NCBI GenBank assembly: GCA_022822205.1
Contig: JAJECC010000140.1
Location: 1 to 64,000 of the forward strand
Length of the DNA stretch: 64,000 nucleotides
Reading direction: 5' to 3'
Source: Rhodospirillales bacterium
GTDB taxonomy: Bacteria; Pseudomonadota; Alphaproteobacteria; Rhodospirillales; UBA2165
Shown here: positions 25,539-34,091 of the stretch, piece by piece
How the letters are laid out: each line of letters opens with the position of its first letter
How positions within the stretch are numbered: position 1 is the stretch's first letter
Notes under the pieces: model-generated
The model's database searches: none
What the model saw: the letters and a program-made list of their open reading frames with translations, nothing else
What the model was told of the DNA's origin: nothing
Made by a program: the position numbers and the translations under genes

Positions 25539-26942
25539 TCACAGCAGCAAGAGCGCCGCCAAACCAAGGAATACATAGAACCCCACCACATCCGTGATCG
25601 ACGTCAGCAGCGCGCTGCCGGCGACCGCCGGATCGAATCCCATGCGCTGCAGCACCACCGGCAAGGCGCTGCCCGCGAGCCCGGCGACCACCAGATTGAT
25701 GATGATCGCCAATGCGATGACGCCGCCAAGCTCAAGATTGCCGAACCACGCCCAGGTCGCAAGTCCGATCATGACGGCGAACAGAATACCGTTGGCGAAA
25801 CCGACGATGATTTCCTTGCCCACGGTGCGAAACGCGTTGGCGGGGGTAAGCTCGCGCATGGCGATGGCGCGCACGGCGACGGTCAGCGTCTGAACGCTGG
25901 CGGTGCCGCCCATGGCGGCCACCACCGGCATCAGGATCGCCAGGGCGACCATCTGCTCGATGGTGCCCCGAAAGATGCCGACCACGGCGGCCGCCGCGCC
26001 GGCGGCGATCAGATGAATAAACAGCCATGTCGAGCGTGAACGCACCGTTGCCCAGATGGCGGCATAGAGGTCGTCCTCCTCGCCGACGCCGGCCAGGCGC
26101 ATGATGTCCTCCTCATGCTCCTCGTGGATCACGTCGACGACGTCGTCGACGGTAATCACGCCGACCAGCCGGTTGGACCCGTCGATCACCGGCGCGGAAA
26201 TGAGGTCGCGCTGCCGGAACAGGAAGGCGACTTCCTCCTGGTCCATGGTCACCGGGATTTTCCGGAGCTCCGCCGACATGATGGCGTTCAGGGCGACGTG
26301 CCGCTGGGTCCGCAGCACCCGGCTCAGGGGAATGGTTCCCACCGGCTGGTGCCGGGGGTCGACCAGGTAGAGATCGAAGAAATGAGTGGTGAGGTCCTCG
26401 GTCTCGCGCATGTAGTCGATGGCCTGGCCGACGGTCCAATGGCTGGGCACGGCAACGGTCTCGCGCTGCATCAGGCGGCCGGCGCTGTCCTCCGGATAGG
26501 ACAGGCCTTCCTCGATCAGCGTCCGGTCGGATTCGGACAGCGCATCCAGCACTTCGCGCTGTTCGTGGTCCTCCAGTTCCTCGACGACGTCGACGGCGTC
26601 ATCGGAGTCCATGCCGGCGACGACCTGCGCCACCTGATCGAGGCCCAACCGGTCGACCACGCCGTCGAGGACGGTTTCGTCGAGTTCGGCCATGACGTTG
26701 GGGTCGAAGTCGTCCGAGAGCAGCCCGACGAGCCGGTCGCGCTTGTCGCCCGGCAGCCGCTCGATCAGGTCGGCGACTTCGGCATGGTGGAGGAACTCGA
26801 CGTAGTCCCGCACCTCATCGATGCGGTTTTCGTCCAGCGCCTCGCTGACGGCGCGGACCGCCGCGTCCGGCAGGTGTCCCGCGGCCGACCCGGAGATTTC
26901 GGTTTCGGGCTGTTCCTCGGTCTCCGTCGGCAAGTCGGCCAT
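25539..26942 (-). CDS. mgtE: Magnesium transporter MgtE
   Basis: A 467-residue Mg2+ channel. The N-terminal MgtE_N superhelix (residues 30-145) is acidic and contains GLDQVAQVVAGMDSDDAVDV; two CBS domains follow (about 150-275), including LPEDSAGRLMQRE-like and VGVITVDDVVDVIHEEHEED segments that sense cytosolic Mg2+; the C-terminal five membrane helices (about 300-467) hold AMGGTASVQTLTVAVRAIAM and FDPAVAGSALLTSITDVVGF, whose aspartate lines the pore in MgtE structures. The length is usual for the family. The malic enzyme gene starts upstream on the same strand with an 10-base gap. Confidence 0.95.
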   Translation of the reverse strand: MADLPTETEEQPETEISGSAAGHLPDAAVRAVSEALDENRIDEVRDYVEFLHHAEVADLIERLPGDKRDRLVGLLSDDFDPNVMAELDETVLDGVVDRLGLDQVAQVVAGMDSDDAVDVVEELEDHEQREVLDALSESDRTLIEEGLSYPEDSAGRLMQRETVAVPSHWTVGQAIDYMRETEDLTTHFFDLYLVDPRHQPVGTIPLSRVLRTQRHVALNAIMSAELRKIPVTMDQEEVAFLFRQRDLISAPVIDGSNRLVGVITVDDVVDVIHEEHEEDIMRLAGVGEEDDLYAAIWATVRSRSTWLFIHLIAAGAAAAVVGIFRGTIEQMVALAILMPVVAAMGGTASVQTLTVAVRAIAMRELTPANAFRTVGKEIIVGFANGILFAVMIGLATWAWFGNLELGGVIALAIIINLVVAGLAGSALPVVLQRMGFDPAVAGSALLTSITDVVGFYVFLGLAALLLL

Positions 26943-26952
26943 GACGCGGTTC

Positions 26953-29232
26953 CTAGATCAGCGTGCCCGCCTGTTGGGCTTCGACGACGGACAGCGCCGT
27001 CATGTTGACGATGCCCCGGACAGTAACCGATTCCTGCATCACGTGCGCGGTCTGTTTCATGCCCAGCAGCATGGGCCCGACGGCAACGCCGTCGTTGAGC
27101 ATGCGCAGCATGTTGTAGGCGATATTCGCCGCATCCAGCGACGGCATGATCAACAGGTTGGCCGACCCGCTGAGGGTGGAATCGGGCACCAGCCGGTCGC
27201 GAATCTCCTGCGACAGGGCGGCGTCGGCGTGCATCTCCCCGTCGATCTGCAAATCGGGCGCCATCCTGCGCACCAGTTTCAACGCCTCACGCATCTTGGC
27301 CGCCGTCTCCCGGTCGGAGCTGCCGAAATTCGAATGAGACAGCAGCGCCGCCCTGGGTTCGATGCCGAACCGGCGGACCTCCTCCGCGGCCATGATCGTA
27401 TAGTCCGCGATCTGCTCGGCGGTCGGTCCCGGATTGACGAACGGATCGCAGAGAAAGAACGTGCCCTTCGGCAGCAGCAGCATGGACAATGCCGCGGCCC
27501 GCTTCACGCCGTCGCGGACGCCGATGATCGAGAACAGCGGCGGCAGGTGCTGCGGGAAGCGGCCGGTCGCGCCGCACAGCAAGGCATCCGCCTCGCCCCG
27601 CTTGACCATCAGCGCCGCGATCACCGTGGTGTTGGTGCGGACGATGCGCCGGGCCTCGTTCCGGGAGCGGCCGTGACGGGCGGTGATGGAGTGGTACAGC
27701 TCCCAATATTCCCGGTACCGGGGGTCGCCCTCGGGGTCGACCAGCTCGAAGTGCTCGCCGATCTTCATTCTCAGCCCCAACCGTTCGAGACGCATGGCCA
27801 CCACTTCCCGCCGCCCGATGAGGATCGGCTCGACCAGCGCTTCGTCGAGGGCCTGCTGAACCGCCCGCAGGACCCGCGTCGACTCGCCTTCGGCGTAAAC
27901 CACCCGCTTGGGCGCCAGTTTGGCCTGGTCCAGCAGCGGCTTCATGACCAGGCCGGAGCGGAACACGAACTCGTTGAGCCGCTGGTAATAGGCGTCGAAA
28001 TCCTCGATCGGCCGGGTGGCGACGCCCGACTCCATGGCCGCCCTGGCGACCGCCGGCGCCAGCTTGCCGAGCAGGCGCGGATCGAAGGGCTTGGGAATCA
28101 GGTATTCGGGCCCGAAGTTGAGTTCCTGCCCGCCATAGGCCTGGGCGACGATTTCATCGGCCTCGGCGCGGGCCAGTTCGGCCAGCGCCTTCACGCACGC
28201 CGCTTTCATTTCCTCGTTGATGGCGGTCGCGCCCGCATCCATGGCGCCCCGGAACAGGTACGGGAAACACAGGACGTTGTTGACCTGGTTCGGGTAGTCG
28301 CTGCGCCCGGTGGCGATAATCGCGTCGGGACGCGCCTTCTTGGCCGCCTCGGGGCGGATTTCCGGCTCCGGATTGGCCAGCGCCATGATCACCGGTTTCC
28401 TGGCCATCTTCTTGACCATCGCCGGCTTCAGAACGCCGGGGGCCGACAGCCCCAGAAACACATCGGCGCCGTCGATGGCTTCCGAGAGTTTCCGGTGTTC
28501 GGTCCTGCGCGCGTACCGGCTGTTGTACGCGTTCATCTCCCTCTCGCGGCCTTCGTGGATGACGCCCGCGATGTCGGTAACGATGACGTTGTTTTTCCTG
28601 AGCCCCATGTGGCAGAGGAGATCGAGGCATGCGAGGGCGGCGGCGCCGGCGCCGGACGTGACCAGTTTCACCCGGCTCAGCTTCTTGCCGACGATTTCGA
28701 GACCGTTGAGGATGGCGGCGGCGACGATGATGGCCGTGCCGTGCTGGTCGTCGTGCATCACCGGAATGTTCATCCGCTCCTTCAGCGCCTGCTCGACGAT
28801 GAAGCAGTCCGGCGCCTTGATGTCCTCGAGATTGATGCCGCCGAAGGTCGGCTCCAATGCCGCGATGACGTCGATCAGCTTGTGGGGATCGCTCTCGTCG
28901 ATCTCGATGTCGAAGACGTCCACATTGGCGAACTTCTTGAACAGCCCGGCCTTGCCCTCCATCACCGGCTTGGAGGCCAGCGCGCCTATGTTGCCGAGAC
29001 CCAGGACCGCGGAACCGTTGGAGACCACCGCGACCAGGTTGCCGCGCGCGGTCAGGTTGGCGGCTTCGGCCGGATCCTTGTGGATCAGCATGCTCGCCGC
29101 CGCGACCCCCGGCGTATAGGCCAGCGACAGGTCGTGCTGGTTGGCCAGCGGCTTGGTGGTGGCGACGGCGATTTTTCCGGGCCGCGGATAGCGGTGGTAA
29201 TCCAGGGCTTCTTCGTCGAATTGGTCGGCCAT
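26953..29232 (-). CDS. maeB: NADP-dependent malic enzyme with C-terminal phosphotransacetylase-like domain (MaeB)
   Basis: A 759-residue fusion typical of proteobacterial MaeB: an N-terminal malic domain with LSLAYTPGVAAAS (catalytic tyrosine), a NAD(P)-binding part with KLVTSGAGAAALACLDLL and VIHEGRE, and, after about residue 430, a phosphotransacetylase-like domain (VVYAEGESTRVLRAVQQALD through RGIVNMTALSVVEAQQ) that senses acetyl-CoA but is not catalytic in studied enzymes. It decarboxylates malate to pyruvate while making NADPH. The ATG at 29230-29232 follows GGGAGACGAC; an upstream ATG at 29316 lacks such a site. It is followed by mgtE on the same strand. Confidence 0.95.
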   Translation of the reverse strand: MADQFDEEALDYHRYPRPGKIAVATTKPLANQHDLSLAYTPGVAAASMLIHKDPAEAANLTARGNLVAVVSNGSAVLGLGNIGALASKPVMEGKAGLFKKFANVDVFDIEIDESDPHKLIDVIAALEPTFGGINLEDIKAPDCFIVEQALKERMNIPVMHDDQHGTAIIVAAAILNGLEIVGKKLSRVKLVTSGAGAAALACLDLLCHMGLRKNNVIVTDIAGVIHEGREREMNAYNSRYARRTEHRKLSEAIDGADVFLGLSAPGVLKPAMVKKMARKPVIMALANPEPEIRPEAAKKARPDAIIATGRSDYPNQVNNVLCFPYLFRGAMDAGATAINEEMKAACVKALAELARAEADEIVAQAYGGQELNFGPEYLIPKPFDPRLLGKLAPAVARAAMESGVATRPIEDFDAYYQRLNEFVFRSGLVMKPLLDQAKLAPKRVVYAEGESTRVLRAVQQALDEALVEPILIGRREVVAMRLERLGLRMKIGEHFELVDPEGDPRYREYWELYHSITARHGRSRNEARRIVRTNTTVIAALMVKRGEADALLCGATGRFPQHLPPLFSIIGVRDGVKRAAALSMLLLPKGTFFLCDPFVNPGPTAEQIADYTIMAAEEVRRFGIEPRAALLSHSNFGSSDRETAAKMREALKLVRRMAPDLQIDGEMHADAALSQEIRDRLVPDSTLSGSANLLIMPSLDAANIAYNMLRMLNDGVAVGPMLLGMKQTAHVMQESVTVRGIVNMTALSVVEAQQAGTLI

Positions 29233-29393
29233 GTCGTCTCCCGGCGCGTCTCGGAACGGCTCCTCGACCGCCAGCTTAACCGGCGGCGTTGACGTCAGTA
29301 TGACAGTCTTCGGCATTCAAGAAAGCCCGCAAGCGGCGGCCGGGGCGGTCGCCGGCCATGCACCGGACGCATATCGGTAAGTCGTTGAAACAA

Positions 29394-29415
29394 CGGCATT
29401 TACAAAAAAATGCCG
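29394..29415. promoter_or_regulatory. Perfect inverted repeat upstream of maeB
   Basis: Arms CGGCATTT (29394-29401) and AAATGCCG (29408-29415) are perfectly complementary around a six-base A-rich loop. It is 162 bases upstream of the maeB start and 21 bases from the tandem repeats. It could be an operator or a hairpin; no T-run follows in the maeB direction, so a terminator is unlikely. Confidence 0.45.
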
Positions 29416-29435
29416 ATTTGCGTGTTTTCGGGGAC

Positions 29436-29465
29436 ATGGACATTTATGGACATTCATGGACATTT
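29436..29465. repeat. Three tandem 10-bp repeats
   Basis: ATGGACATTT, ATGGACATTC and ATGGACATTT follow one another without gaps, with a degenerate fourth unit (GATGACACCC). The 10-bp period equals about one helical turn, so the copies face the same side of the DNA, a pattern typical of cooperative protein-binding sites. They lie 204-233 bases upstream of the maeB start. Confidence 0.7.
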
Positions 29466-29620
29466 GATGACACCCTTTTGGGAGGTACCCCCCCAATTGG
29501 TTCGTGCAAAACTGCATGGCTCGCCTCCAAATACGCAAAACGCCGCCCCGGCGAGGGGACGGCTGTCGCCTATACATTTAGTTCGTGCGCGGGTGGGTGC
29601 AAGGGTCGAGGGAACAAAAG

Positions 29621-29791
29621 TCGTCATCACCGGGCAAGGACCCGGTGATCCACGTCTGGCGGCAGTCGATACGCGTGGATGGCCGGGTCCGGGCCCGGCT
29701 CGGTCAATTCGGAGCGAATTGACCTTACATGACGTAGTCATTTTATGCCGCACCCTCACCCCGGCCCTCTCCCTCAGGGAGGGAGAGGGGG
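29621..29791 (+). repeat. Modular palindromic dispersed repeat, copy A
   Basis: Contains ATCACCGGG / CCCGGTGAT (29626-29649), a G/C-rich palindromic part GGCCGGGTCCGGGCCCGGCT (29681-29700), a perfect inverted repeat GGTCAATTCG / CGAATTGACC around GAG (29702-29724), then TTACATGACG and a CCCTCACCCCGGCCCTCTCC hairpin closing with GGGAGAGGGGG. Copy B at 31981-32153 has the same parts in the opposite orientation. Confidence 0.75.
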
Positions 29792-29860
29792 ATTGCCAGA
29801 ACCGGCGACGGAAAACCGCCCCGCCCGCCGGGAGAATGGCTGTCTCAATTTCCGGAAAAA

Positions 29861-29948
29861 TGGTGCGGTCGAGAAGACTCGAACTTCCACGGGCTTATCG
29901 CCCACAGCGACCTCAACGCTGCGCGTCTACCAATTCCGCCACGACCGC
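29861..29948 (-). tRNA. tRNA-Leu(GAG)
   Basis: The minus strand reads GCGGTCG at the 5' end (29948 downward) and CGACCGC-A-CCA at the 3' end, a perfect seven-pair acceptor stem with encoded CCA (29863-29861). The D region TGGCGGAATTGGTAGACGC is typical of leucine tRNAs. The anticodon arm CAGCG-TTGAGGT-CGCTG gives anticodon GAG. A long variable arm (TGGGCGATAAGCCCG) marks a class II tRNA, and the T arm holds GTTCGAGTC. Length without CCA is 85 bases. It reads CUC and CUU codons. A T-run follows the gene directly. Confidence 0.95.
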
Positions 29949-29990
29949 ATCGCGGCTACTCACCGGGAGAGTAGCTGGAATGGAGGCGCC

Positions 29991-30019
29991 GGGATACCAA
30001 ATCGGACCGGGCTAATCAA
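29991..30019 (-). promoter_or_regulatory. Possible promoter of tRNA-Leu
   Basis: On the minus strand TTGATT (30019-30014) and TATCCC (29996-29991) are separated by 17 bases and would start transcription about 35-40 bases before the mature tRNA end. The -35 match is good and the -10 match is weak. Confidence 0.35.
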
Positions 30020-30060
30020 GGATATGCGCGGCATATCCCCCGCCCCGCCGAGCCGCTACA

Positions 30061-30726
30061 ATGGCGGACATGGATATGAAGGTTGCGGATGCGCCGGGCC
30101 GCGTCGCCGGCGTCGAATGGGTGACCGCCCCCGGCCTGGTGGCCTACGAGGATGCGCTGGCCGGGATGGAGACCCGGGTCGACGGCATCATCGCCGGCGG
30201 GATGGACGAGCGGGTATGGCTGCTGGAGCATCCGCCCCTCTATACGGCGGGCACGTCGGCCGACCCGGCGGAGCTTCTCGATGACCGCTTTCCGGTCCAC
30301 GCGACGGGGCGCGGCGGGCGCTATACCTATCACGGTCCCGGCCAGCGGGTCGCCTATGTGATGCTCGATCTCCGCGGCCGGGGAACCGATGTCCGGGCCT
30401 ATGTCCGCAGCCTGGAGGCCTGGGTGATCGGCGCGCTGGCGGCGTTCGGGATCACCGGCGAGCCGCGCCCCGACCGGATCGGCATCTGGGTGCCGGACGG
30501 GAACGGCGGCGAGGCGAAGATCGCCGCGGTCGGGGTGCGAATCCGCCGCTGGGTGACGTTTCACGGCATCGCAATCAACCTCGATCCCGACCTCGAGCAC
30601 TTCTCCGGCATCGTTCCCTGCGGGATTTCCGATTACGGCGTCACGTCCCTCGCCCGGCTCGGCATCGGCGCCTCCATGGCGGACCTGGACGCGGCCCTGG
30701 CGGCCTCCTTCGCGGAAGTGTTCTAG
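30061..30726 (+). CDS. lipB: Lipoyl(octanoyl) transferase LipB
   Basis: A 221-residue enzyme that moves octanoyl groups from acyl carrier protein to lipoyl domains of 2-oxoacid dehydrogenases and the glycine cleavage system. Family motifs: [20 protein letters not shown], the [20 protein letters not shown] loop, the catalytic lysine K153 in [21 protein letters not shown], and the catalytic cysteine C187 in I-V-P-C-G-I. Length is usual. The first ATG (30061) and the in-frame ATG at 30070 or 30076 are all possible because no strong ribosome-binding site stands out. Confidence 0.95.
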   Translation: MADMDMKVADAPGRVAGVEWVTAPGLVAYEDALAGMETRVDGIIAGGMDERVWLLEHPPLYTAGTSADPAELLDDRFPVHATGRGGRYTYHGPGQRVAYVMLDLRGRGTDVRAYVRSLEAWVIGALAAFGITGEPRPDRIGIWVPDGNGGEAKIAAVGVRIRRWVTFHGIAINLDPDLEHFSGIVPCGISDYGVTSLARLGIGASMADLDAALAASFAEVF

Positions 30727-30869
30727 GGCCCGGCCCCGAATAGGGGACTCCCGTTTTTTGCGGAAATGCGGTTTGCGATTCCATTGCGGAGCCTGCCCGC
30801 CTATCGTGGGGGCCGAGTTTGGAAGTCATCTGGGAAATGTCGGATAACATGCGATACAGGAGGGACGTG

Positions 30870-31934
30870 ATGAATATTCGAAAATTCGGAATAGGTTTGG
30901 CGGTAGCCGGCGCAATGGTATGGGCATCCAGTTGGGGCGCGCCCCTCCAGGCGGCAACTCCATACTACAAGGGAAAAACCATCGAAATAATCGCGGGCGC
31001 CGGCGCCGGTTCGGGGACCGAACTCGTCGCACGCGCGTTCATCAAGGTCTGGTCGAAGTACATCCCCGGCAACCCGACATTTGTGGTCAAGAACCTGCCC
31101 GGCGCGGGCGGCGCCAAGGCTCTGACCTTTGTCTACGACAAGGGCAAGCCCGACGGAACGGTGCTCTACTTCGGCGTTTCCAACTTGATCTCAAAAGCAC
31201 TCAATCCGAAAAGGATGCGATTCGAACTCGATAAAATGTCGATCATCGGCCTCGGCGGACAGGAACACATGGCCTTGGTGAATAAGGATGTGGGCATCAC
31301 GGATGCGACACAGCTAGTTAAGCTGAAACAGATCGTTACCGGCGGCGCGCGGGCTGATGACCCGCTGAGCCTGGAAGCGCGCCTGTCCCTCTCCATGCTG
31401 GGAGTCAATTTCCGCCACGTTCATGGCTATCGCGGCATGCCCAAAATCGCGAAGGCCGCCGCGACGGGCGAGATTCAGTTTTTCACCACCGCCACGCTGG
31501 GTTACCGCGTGGTGTCCAAGAATTTCGTCGCCAACGGCTCGTTGATCCCCATGTACTACCACCCCTATTTCGACGGCAAGGGCCAGCAGATCCGCAGCGA
31601 AGAATTTAAGGAAATGCCGAGTTTCATCGACGTGTACCGTAAGGTGCATGGCAAGGATCCGTCCGGCCCCTTGTTCGAGACCTATAAGTGGATGCTCGAT
31701 GTTAACGGCCATCCGACCGGCTTTATCGCGCCGCCAAAGGTTGATCCCAAACTGGTGGCAATTCTCCGAGAGACTCACGCCAAAACCGCTGCCGACCCCG
31801 CGGTCAAGAAAGGCCGGCTGGCGAGCGTGTTCAACTGGAAGCCACAGAGCGATCTTGACCGGTCGCTGGCAGCCTATAAGGCGACCAGCCCCGAAATCCT
31901 GGCAACACTGAAGGAAATCGCGACGAAAGAGTAG
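30870..31934 (+). CDS. Orphan tripartite tricarboxylate transporter (TctC/Bug) substrate-binding protein
   Basis: A 354-residue periplasmic binding protein with a signal peptide (residues 1-29, cleavage after L-Q-A). YYKGKTIEIIAGAGAGSGTE and KNLPGAGGAKALTFVYDKGK are family features: the first is the beta-1/P-G-G-x loop and the second the N-x-P-G-A-G-G motif of Bug proteins that bind carboxylated solutes. No tctA or tctB membrane subunits are nearby, so it is an orphan, which is common for this family. The ATG at 30870 follows AGGAGGGACGTG. The ligand is unknown. It lies between two inverted repeat copies. Confidence 0.88.
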   Translation: MNIRKFGIGLAVAGAMVWASSWGAPLQAATPYYKGKTIEIIAGAGAGSGTELVARAFIKVWSKYIPGNPTFVVKNLPGAGGAKALTFVYDKGKPDGTVLYFGVSNLISKALNPKRMRFELDKMSIIGLGGQEHMALVNKDVGITDATQLVKLKQIVTGGARADDPLSLEARLSLSMLGVNFRHVHGYRGMPKIAKAAATGEIQFFTTATLGYRVVSKNFVANGSLIPMYYHPYFDGKGQQIRSEEFKEMPSFIDVYRKVHGKDPSGPLFETYKWMLDVNGHPTGFIAPPKVDPKLVAILRETHAKTAADPAVKKGRLASVFNWKPQSDLDRSLAAYKATSPEILATLKEIATKE

Positions 31935-31980
31935 GCCACGCCGGCCCCGTTTAGTCCTGGGGGAAGCCCGGATAGAAATT

Positions 31981-32153
31981 CCCCCTCACCCCAGCCCTCT
32001 CCCCCTGAAGAAGGGGGAGAGGGGGCTTGCGGGTGAGCCACAAAATGATTCGTCATGTAAGGTCAATTCGCTCCGAATTGACCGAGCCGGGCCCCGACCC
32101 GGCCTTCAGTCGGCCGAAGCCGACTTTCGGACGGCGTAGGCCGGCCATCCACG
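31981..32153 (-). repeat. Modular palindromic dispersed repeat, copy B (inverted relative to copy A)
   Basis: On the minus strand this repeats copy A: GGCCGGGTC-GGGGCCCGGCT, the perfect GGTCAATTCG / CGAATTGACC inverted repeat (32061-32083), TTACATGACG, then a GGGGGAGAGGG hairpin with CCCTCTCCCCCT. A 35-40 base insert rich in CGGC/GCCG (32102-32140) splits the outer GGATGGC part. It fills most of the gap between tctC and the GST gene. Confidence 0.75.
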
Positions 32154-32186
32154 CGCGCGGGGCCTCTTCACCGGTCACGCCATTTG

Positions 32187-33053
32187 TCACGCGAGCCCGG
32201 CGACGTCGACGAGCGTGCGGCCCTCGCGCCGCTGCTCGGCGTGATGATCGTCGATGGCCGCCTGCACCTCGGGCGGCACGGCGATCTCCTTGGCGAACTC
32301 GGGACGCGCCTTGAGGCCGTCGAACCAGCCGGTGAGCGCCGGGTGGAGCGCCTCCATGGGATAGCCGCAGCTCCTGAGCCGGTTGACGTAGATGAACCAG
32401 GCGACGTCGAGAACGGACAATTCGCCGCCCATCAAATAGGGGCTCGCGTTCAGCGTATCGTTGAGGCCGTCCAGCGCCTCGCGGAAGCGGCTCGCGGACA
32501 GCCGCACCGCGTCGTCCGAGATGCCGGTGGTGTTCGCCGTATCCCAGAAGGCGATTTCCCGCGCCTTGTTGGGATCCTCCCTGCCCAATACGGTGCCCGT
32601 TCCGCCGGTCCGGTAATTGGCCATGGCCTCGTCGCTCTTGGGCTGCTTTCCCCGCCGCTGGGTGAAGCGGAAGGTTATGGTCCGGAGATCGAGGTGGAGG
32701 TCGTCCTCGTGTTCGAGCAATTCCGCCATGCGGTCTTCGGCCCCCGCCGGGATGAGCTTGGGCTCGGGATAGCGTTCTTCCAGCAGGGTGATGATGTCGT
32801 TGCTTTCGATATGGACCTCGCCGTCGGCGACCAGCGTCGGCACGAGGCCCCTCGGATTGATGCCGAGATACCAGTCGGTGAAATTCTCGCCGTCGCGGAG
32901 GGCGAGCTGGTGAGATTCCCACGCGAGGCCCTTGAGATTGAGAACGATCCGCGTCTTTTGCGAACACGACGACGACATGAAGTGGAACAGATGCAGGCCC
33001 TTCCACGTCAGCACGTCTCTTGTCTTGATATCTTCGTCCAGGAGTTGAACCAT
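32187..33053 (-). CDS. Glutathione S-transferase family protein
   Basis: A 288-residue protein with a GST N-domain starting LHLFHFMSSSCSQKTRIVLN (an S-S-S-C-S-Q motif at the active-site position), INPRGLVPTLVADG with the cis-proline and VHIESNDIITLLEERYPEPK with the E-S glutathione pair. The helical C-domain includes LMGGELSVLDVAWFIYVNRL. The N-terminal 20 residues before the domain are unusual and could mean a later start, although the ATG at 33053 is the only clear candidate. It resembles the other GST in the window (20050-20862) only at family level. Substrate unknown. Confidence 0.87.
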   Translation of the reverse strand: MVQLLDEDIKTRDVLTWKGLHLFHFMSSSCSQKTRIVLNLKGLAWESHQLALRDGENFTDWYLGINPRGLVPTLVADGEVHIESNDIITLLEERYPEPKLIPAGAEDRMAELLEHEDDLHLDLRTITFRFTQRRGKQPKSDEAMANYRTGGTGTVLGREDPNKAREIAFWDTANTTGISDDAVRLSASRFREALDGLNDTLNASPYLMGGELSVLDVAWFIYVNRLRSCGYPMEALHPALTGWFDGLKARPEFAKEIAVPPEVQAAIDDHHAEQRREGRTLVDVAGLA

Positions 33054-33170
33054 GATCCCGCCCTAATCTGGCCTCAATTTGCTCCCCGACAGTAGCGCAC
33101 CCTCGCCGAATGTCGAGCCGCAGGTCCCGACGGCCCACATATCCATCGAAGGTGTTGGAGCGCCCCGGTC

Positions 33171-34091
33171 TTGCCCGAAAAATTCTTGAACCTCAGTCAG
33201 AATTTGCGCGGCATCATTTACATGCTTGCCGCCACCCTCTTCCTGACGGGCATGGCGGCCATCGTCCGGATTCTGACGCCGGATATGCATCCGTTCGAGA
33301 TCGCCTTCATGCGCAACGTGATTGGGTTCTTTCTGATCCTGCCGTTTCTGCTTCGGCATGGCAGCGCCTTGTTTGTGACCACCAAAGGCGATCTCTGGTT
33401 GATGGGCTGGCGCGGCGTATTCAATGCGGTGGCCATGATCCTCTATTTCCTTGGTATCGCGCTGATCCCGCTGGCCGAAGTCGCGGCGCTGGCATTCACC
33501 ACCCCGTTCTTCGTCGCAATATTGGCGATATTCCTACTCAAAGATATTCCGGGATGGCGGCGAACCGCGAGCTTGATCGCCGGGTTCATCGGCGCCCTGA
33601 TCGTCCTCAGGCCCGGCGTCGAGACCGTCAGCATCGGCTCGCTCTATGTTATCGGATCAGCGGCGTCCTGGGCGGCCGCCGTTATCATCATCAAGAGCCT
33701 ATCTGCGCGAAACAGTTCGCTGACAATTACCTTTTACGCCCTGGTGTTTTTGACGATCCTTACGCTACCGCCGGCCCTGCTGGTCTGGCGGTGGCCCACG
33801 CCAACCGAATACATGCTGCTGGCGGCCGGCGCGGCCTGCGGGACACTGGGCCAGATTCTTTTTGCACAATCCATGAAGAGCGCGGATGTGTCACTGGTCA
33901 TGCCCTTCGACTATACCAAGCTGATTTGGGCGGCCATCATCGGTATCGTGTTGTTCGCGGAAGTGCCGACGATATGGACCCTGCTCGGCGGCACCGTCAT
34001 CTTCATCAGTTCCAGCTATCTGACTTATCGGGAGCGTCACGCGGCGAAGGCTAAGGCATCAGATCCAGAAGCGCCCTCGTCCCCAAGTTAG
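33171..34091 (+). CDS. EamA/DMT-family membrane transporter
   Basis: A 306-residue inner-membrane protein with ten hydrophobic helices in two EamA repeats (about residues 12-140 and 150-285), the layout of drug/metabolite exporters. GIALIPLAEVAALAFTTPFF and the second-repeat LGQILFAQSMKSADVSLVMP carry the typical P-x-x-x-x-x-L and A-x-x-x-P patterns. I begin at TTG 33171, as the first in-frame ATG (33222) would cut into helix 1; this start is tentative. It is convergent with the carboxylase alpha gene and their ends overlap by four bases. The substrate is unknown. Confidence 0.88.
   Translation: MPEKFLNLSQNLRGIIYMLAATLFLTGMAAIVRILTPDMHPFEIAFMRNVIGFFLILPFLLRHGSALFVTTKGDLWLMGWRGVFNAVAMILYFLGIALIPLAEVAALAFTTPFFVAILAIFLLKDIPGWRRTASLIAGFIGALIVLRPGVETVSIGSLYVIGSAASWAAAVIIIKSLSARNSSLTITFYALVFLTILTLPPALLVWRWPTPTEYMLLAAGAACGTLGQILFAQSMKSADVSLVMPFDYTKLIWAAIIGIVLFAEVPTIWTLLGGTVIFISSSYLTYRERHAAKAKASDPEAPSSPS

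Larger units (their letters stand above)
29233..29860. other. Gene-free region upstream of maeB
   Basis: This 628-base stretch between maeB and the tRNA gene contains no supported coding region. From left to right it holds a hairpin (29394-29415), three 10-bp tandem repeats (29436-29465), about 150 bases with nothing identifiable, and copy A of the modular repeat (29621-29791). The maeB promoter must lie here but I could not assign hexamers with confidence. Confidence 0.7.

Noticed and set aside
26821-29292. An 823-codon plus-strand open frame opposite maeB
   Set aside because: It is antisense to a clear malic enzyme gene, has arginine/histidine/aspartate-biased composition typical of GC-rich shadow frames and contains no recognisable domain.
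29394-29415. Intrinsic terminator of the tRNA-Leu transcript
   Set aside because: It is 445 bases beyond the tRNA 3' end and has no following T-run on the minus strand.
29436-29465. CRISPR array
   Set aside because: Units are 10 bp with no spacers; CRISPR repeats are longer and separated by unique sequence.
29621-32153. Composite transposon flanked by the inverted repeats
   Set aside because: No transposase, no target duplication and repeats that look like REP-type modules; lipB and a tRNA are housekeeping genes.
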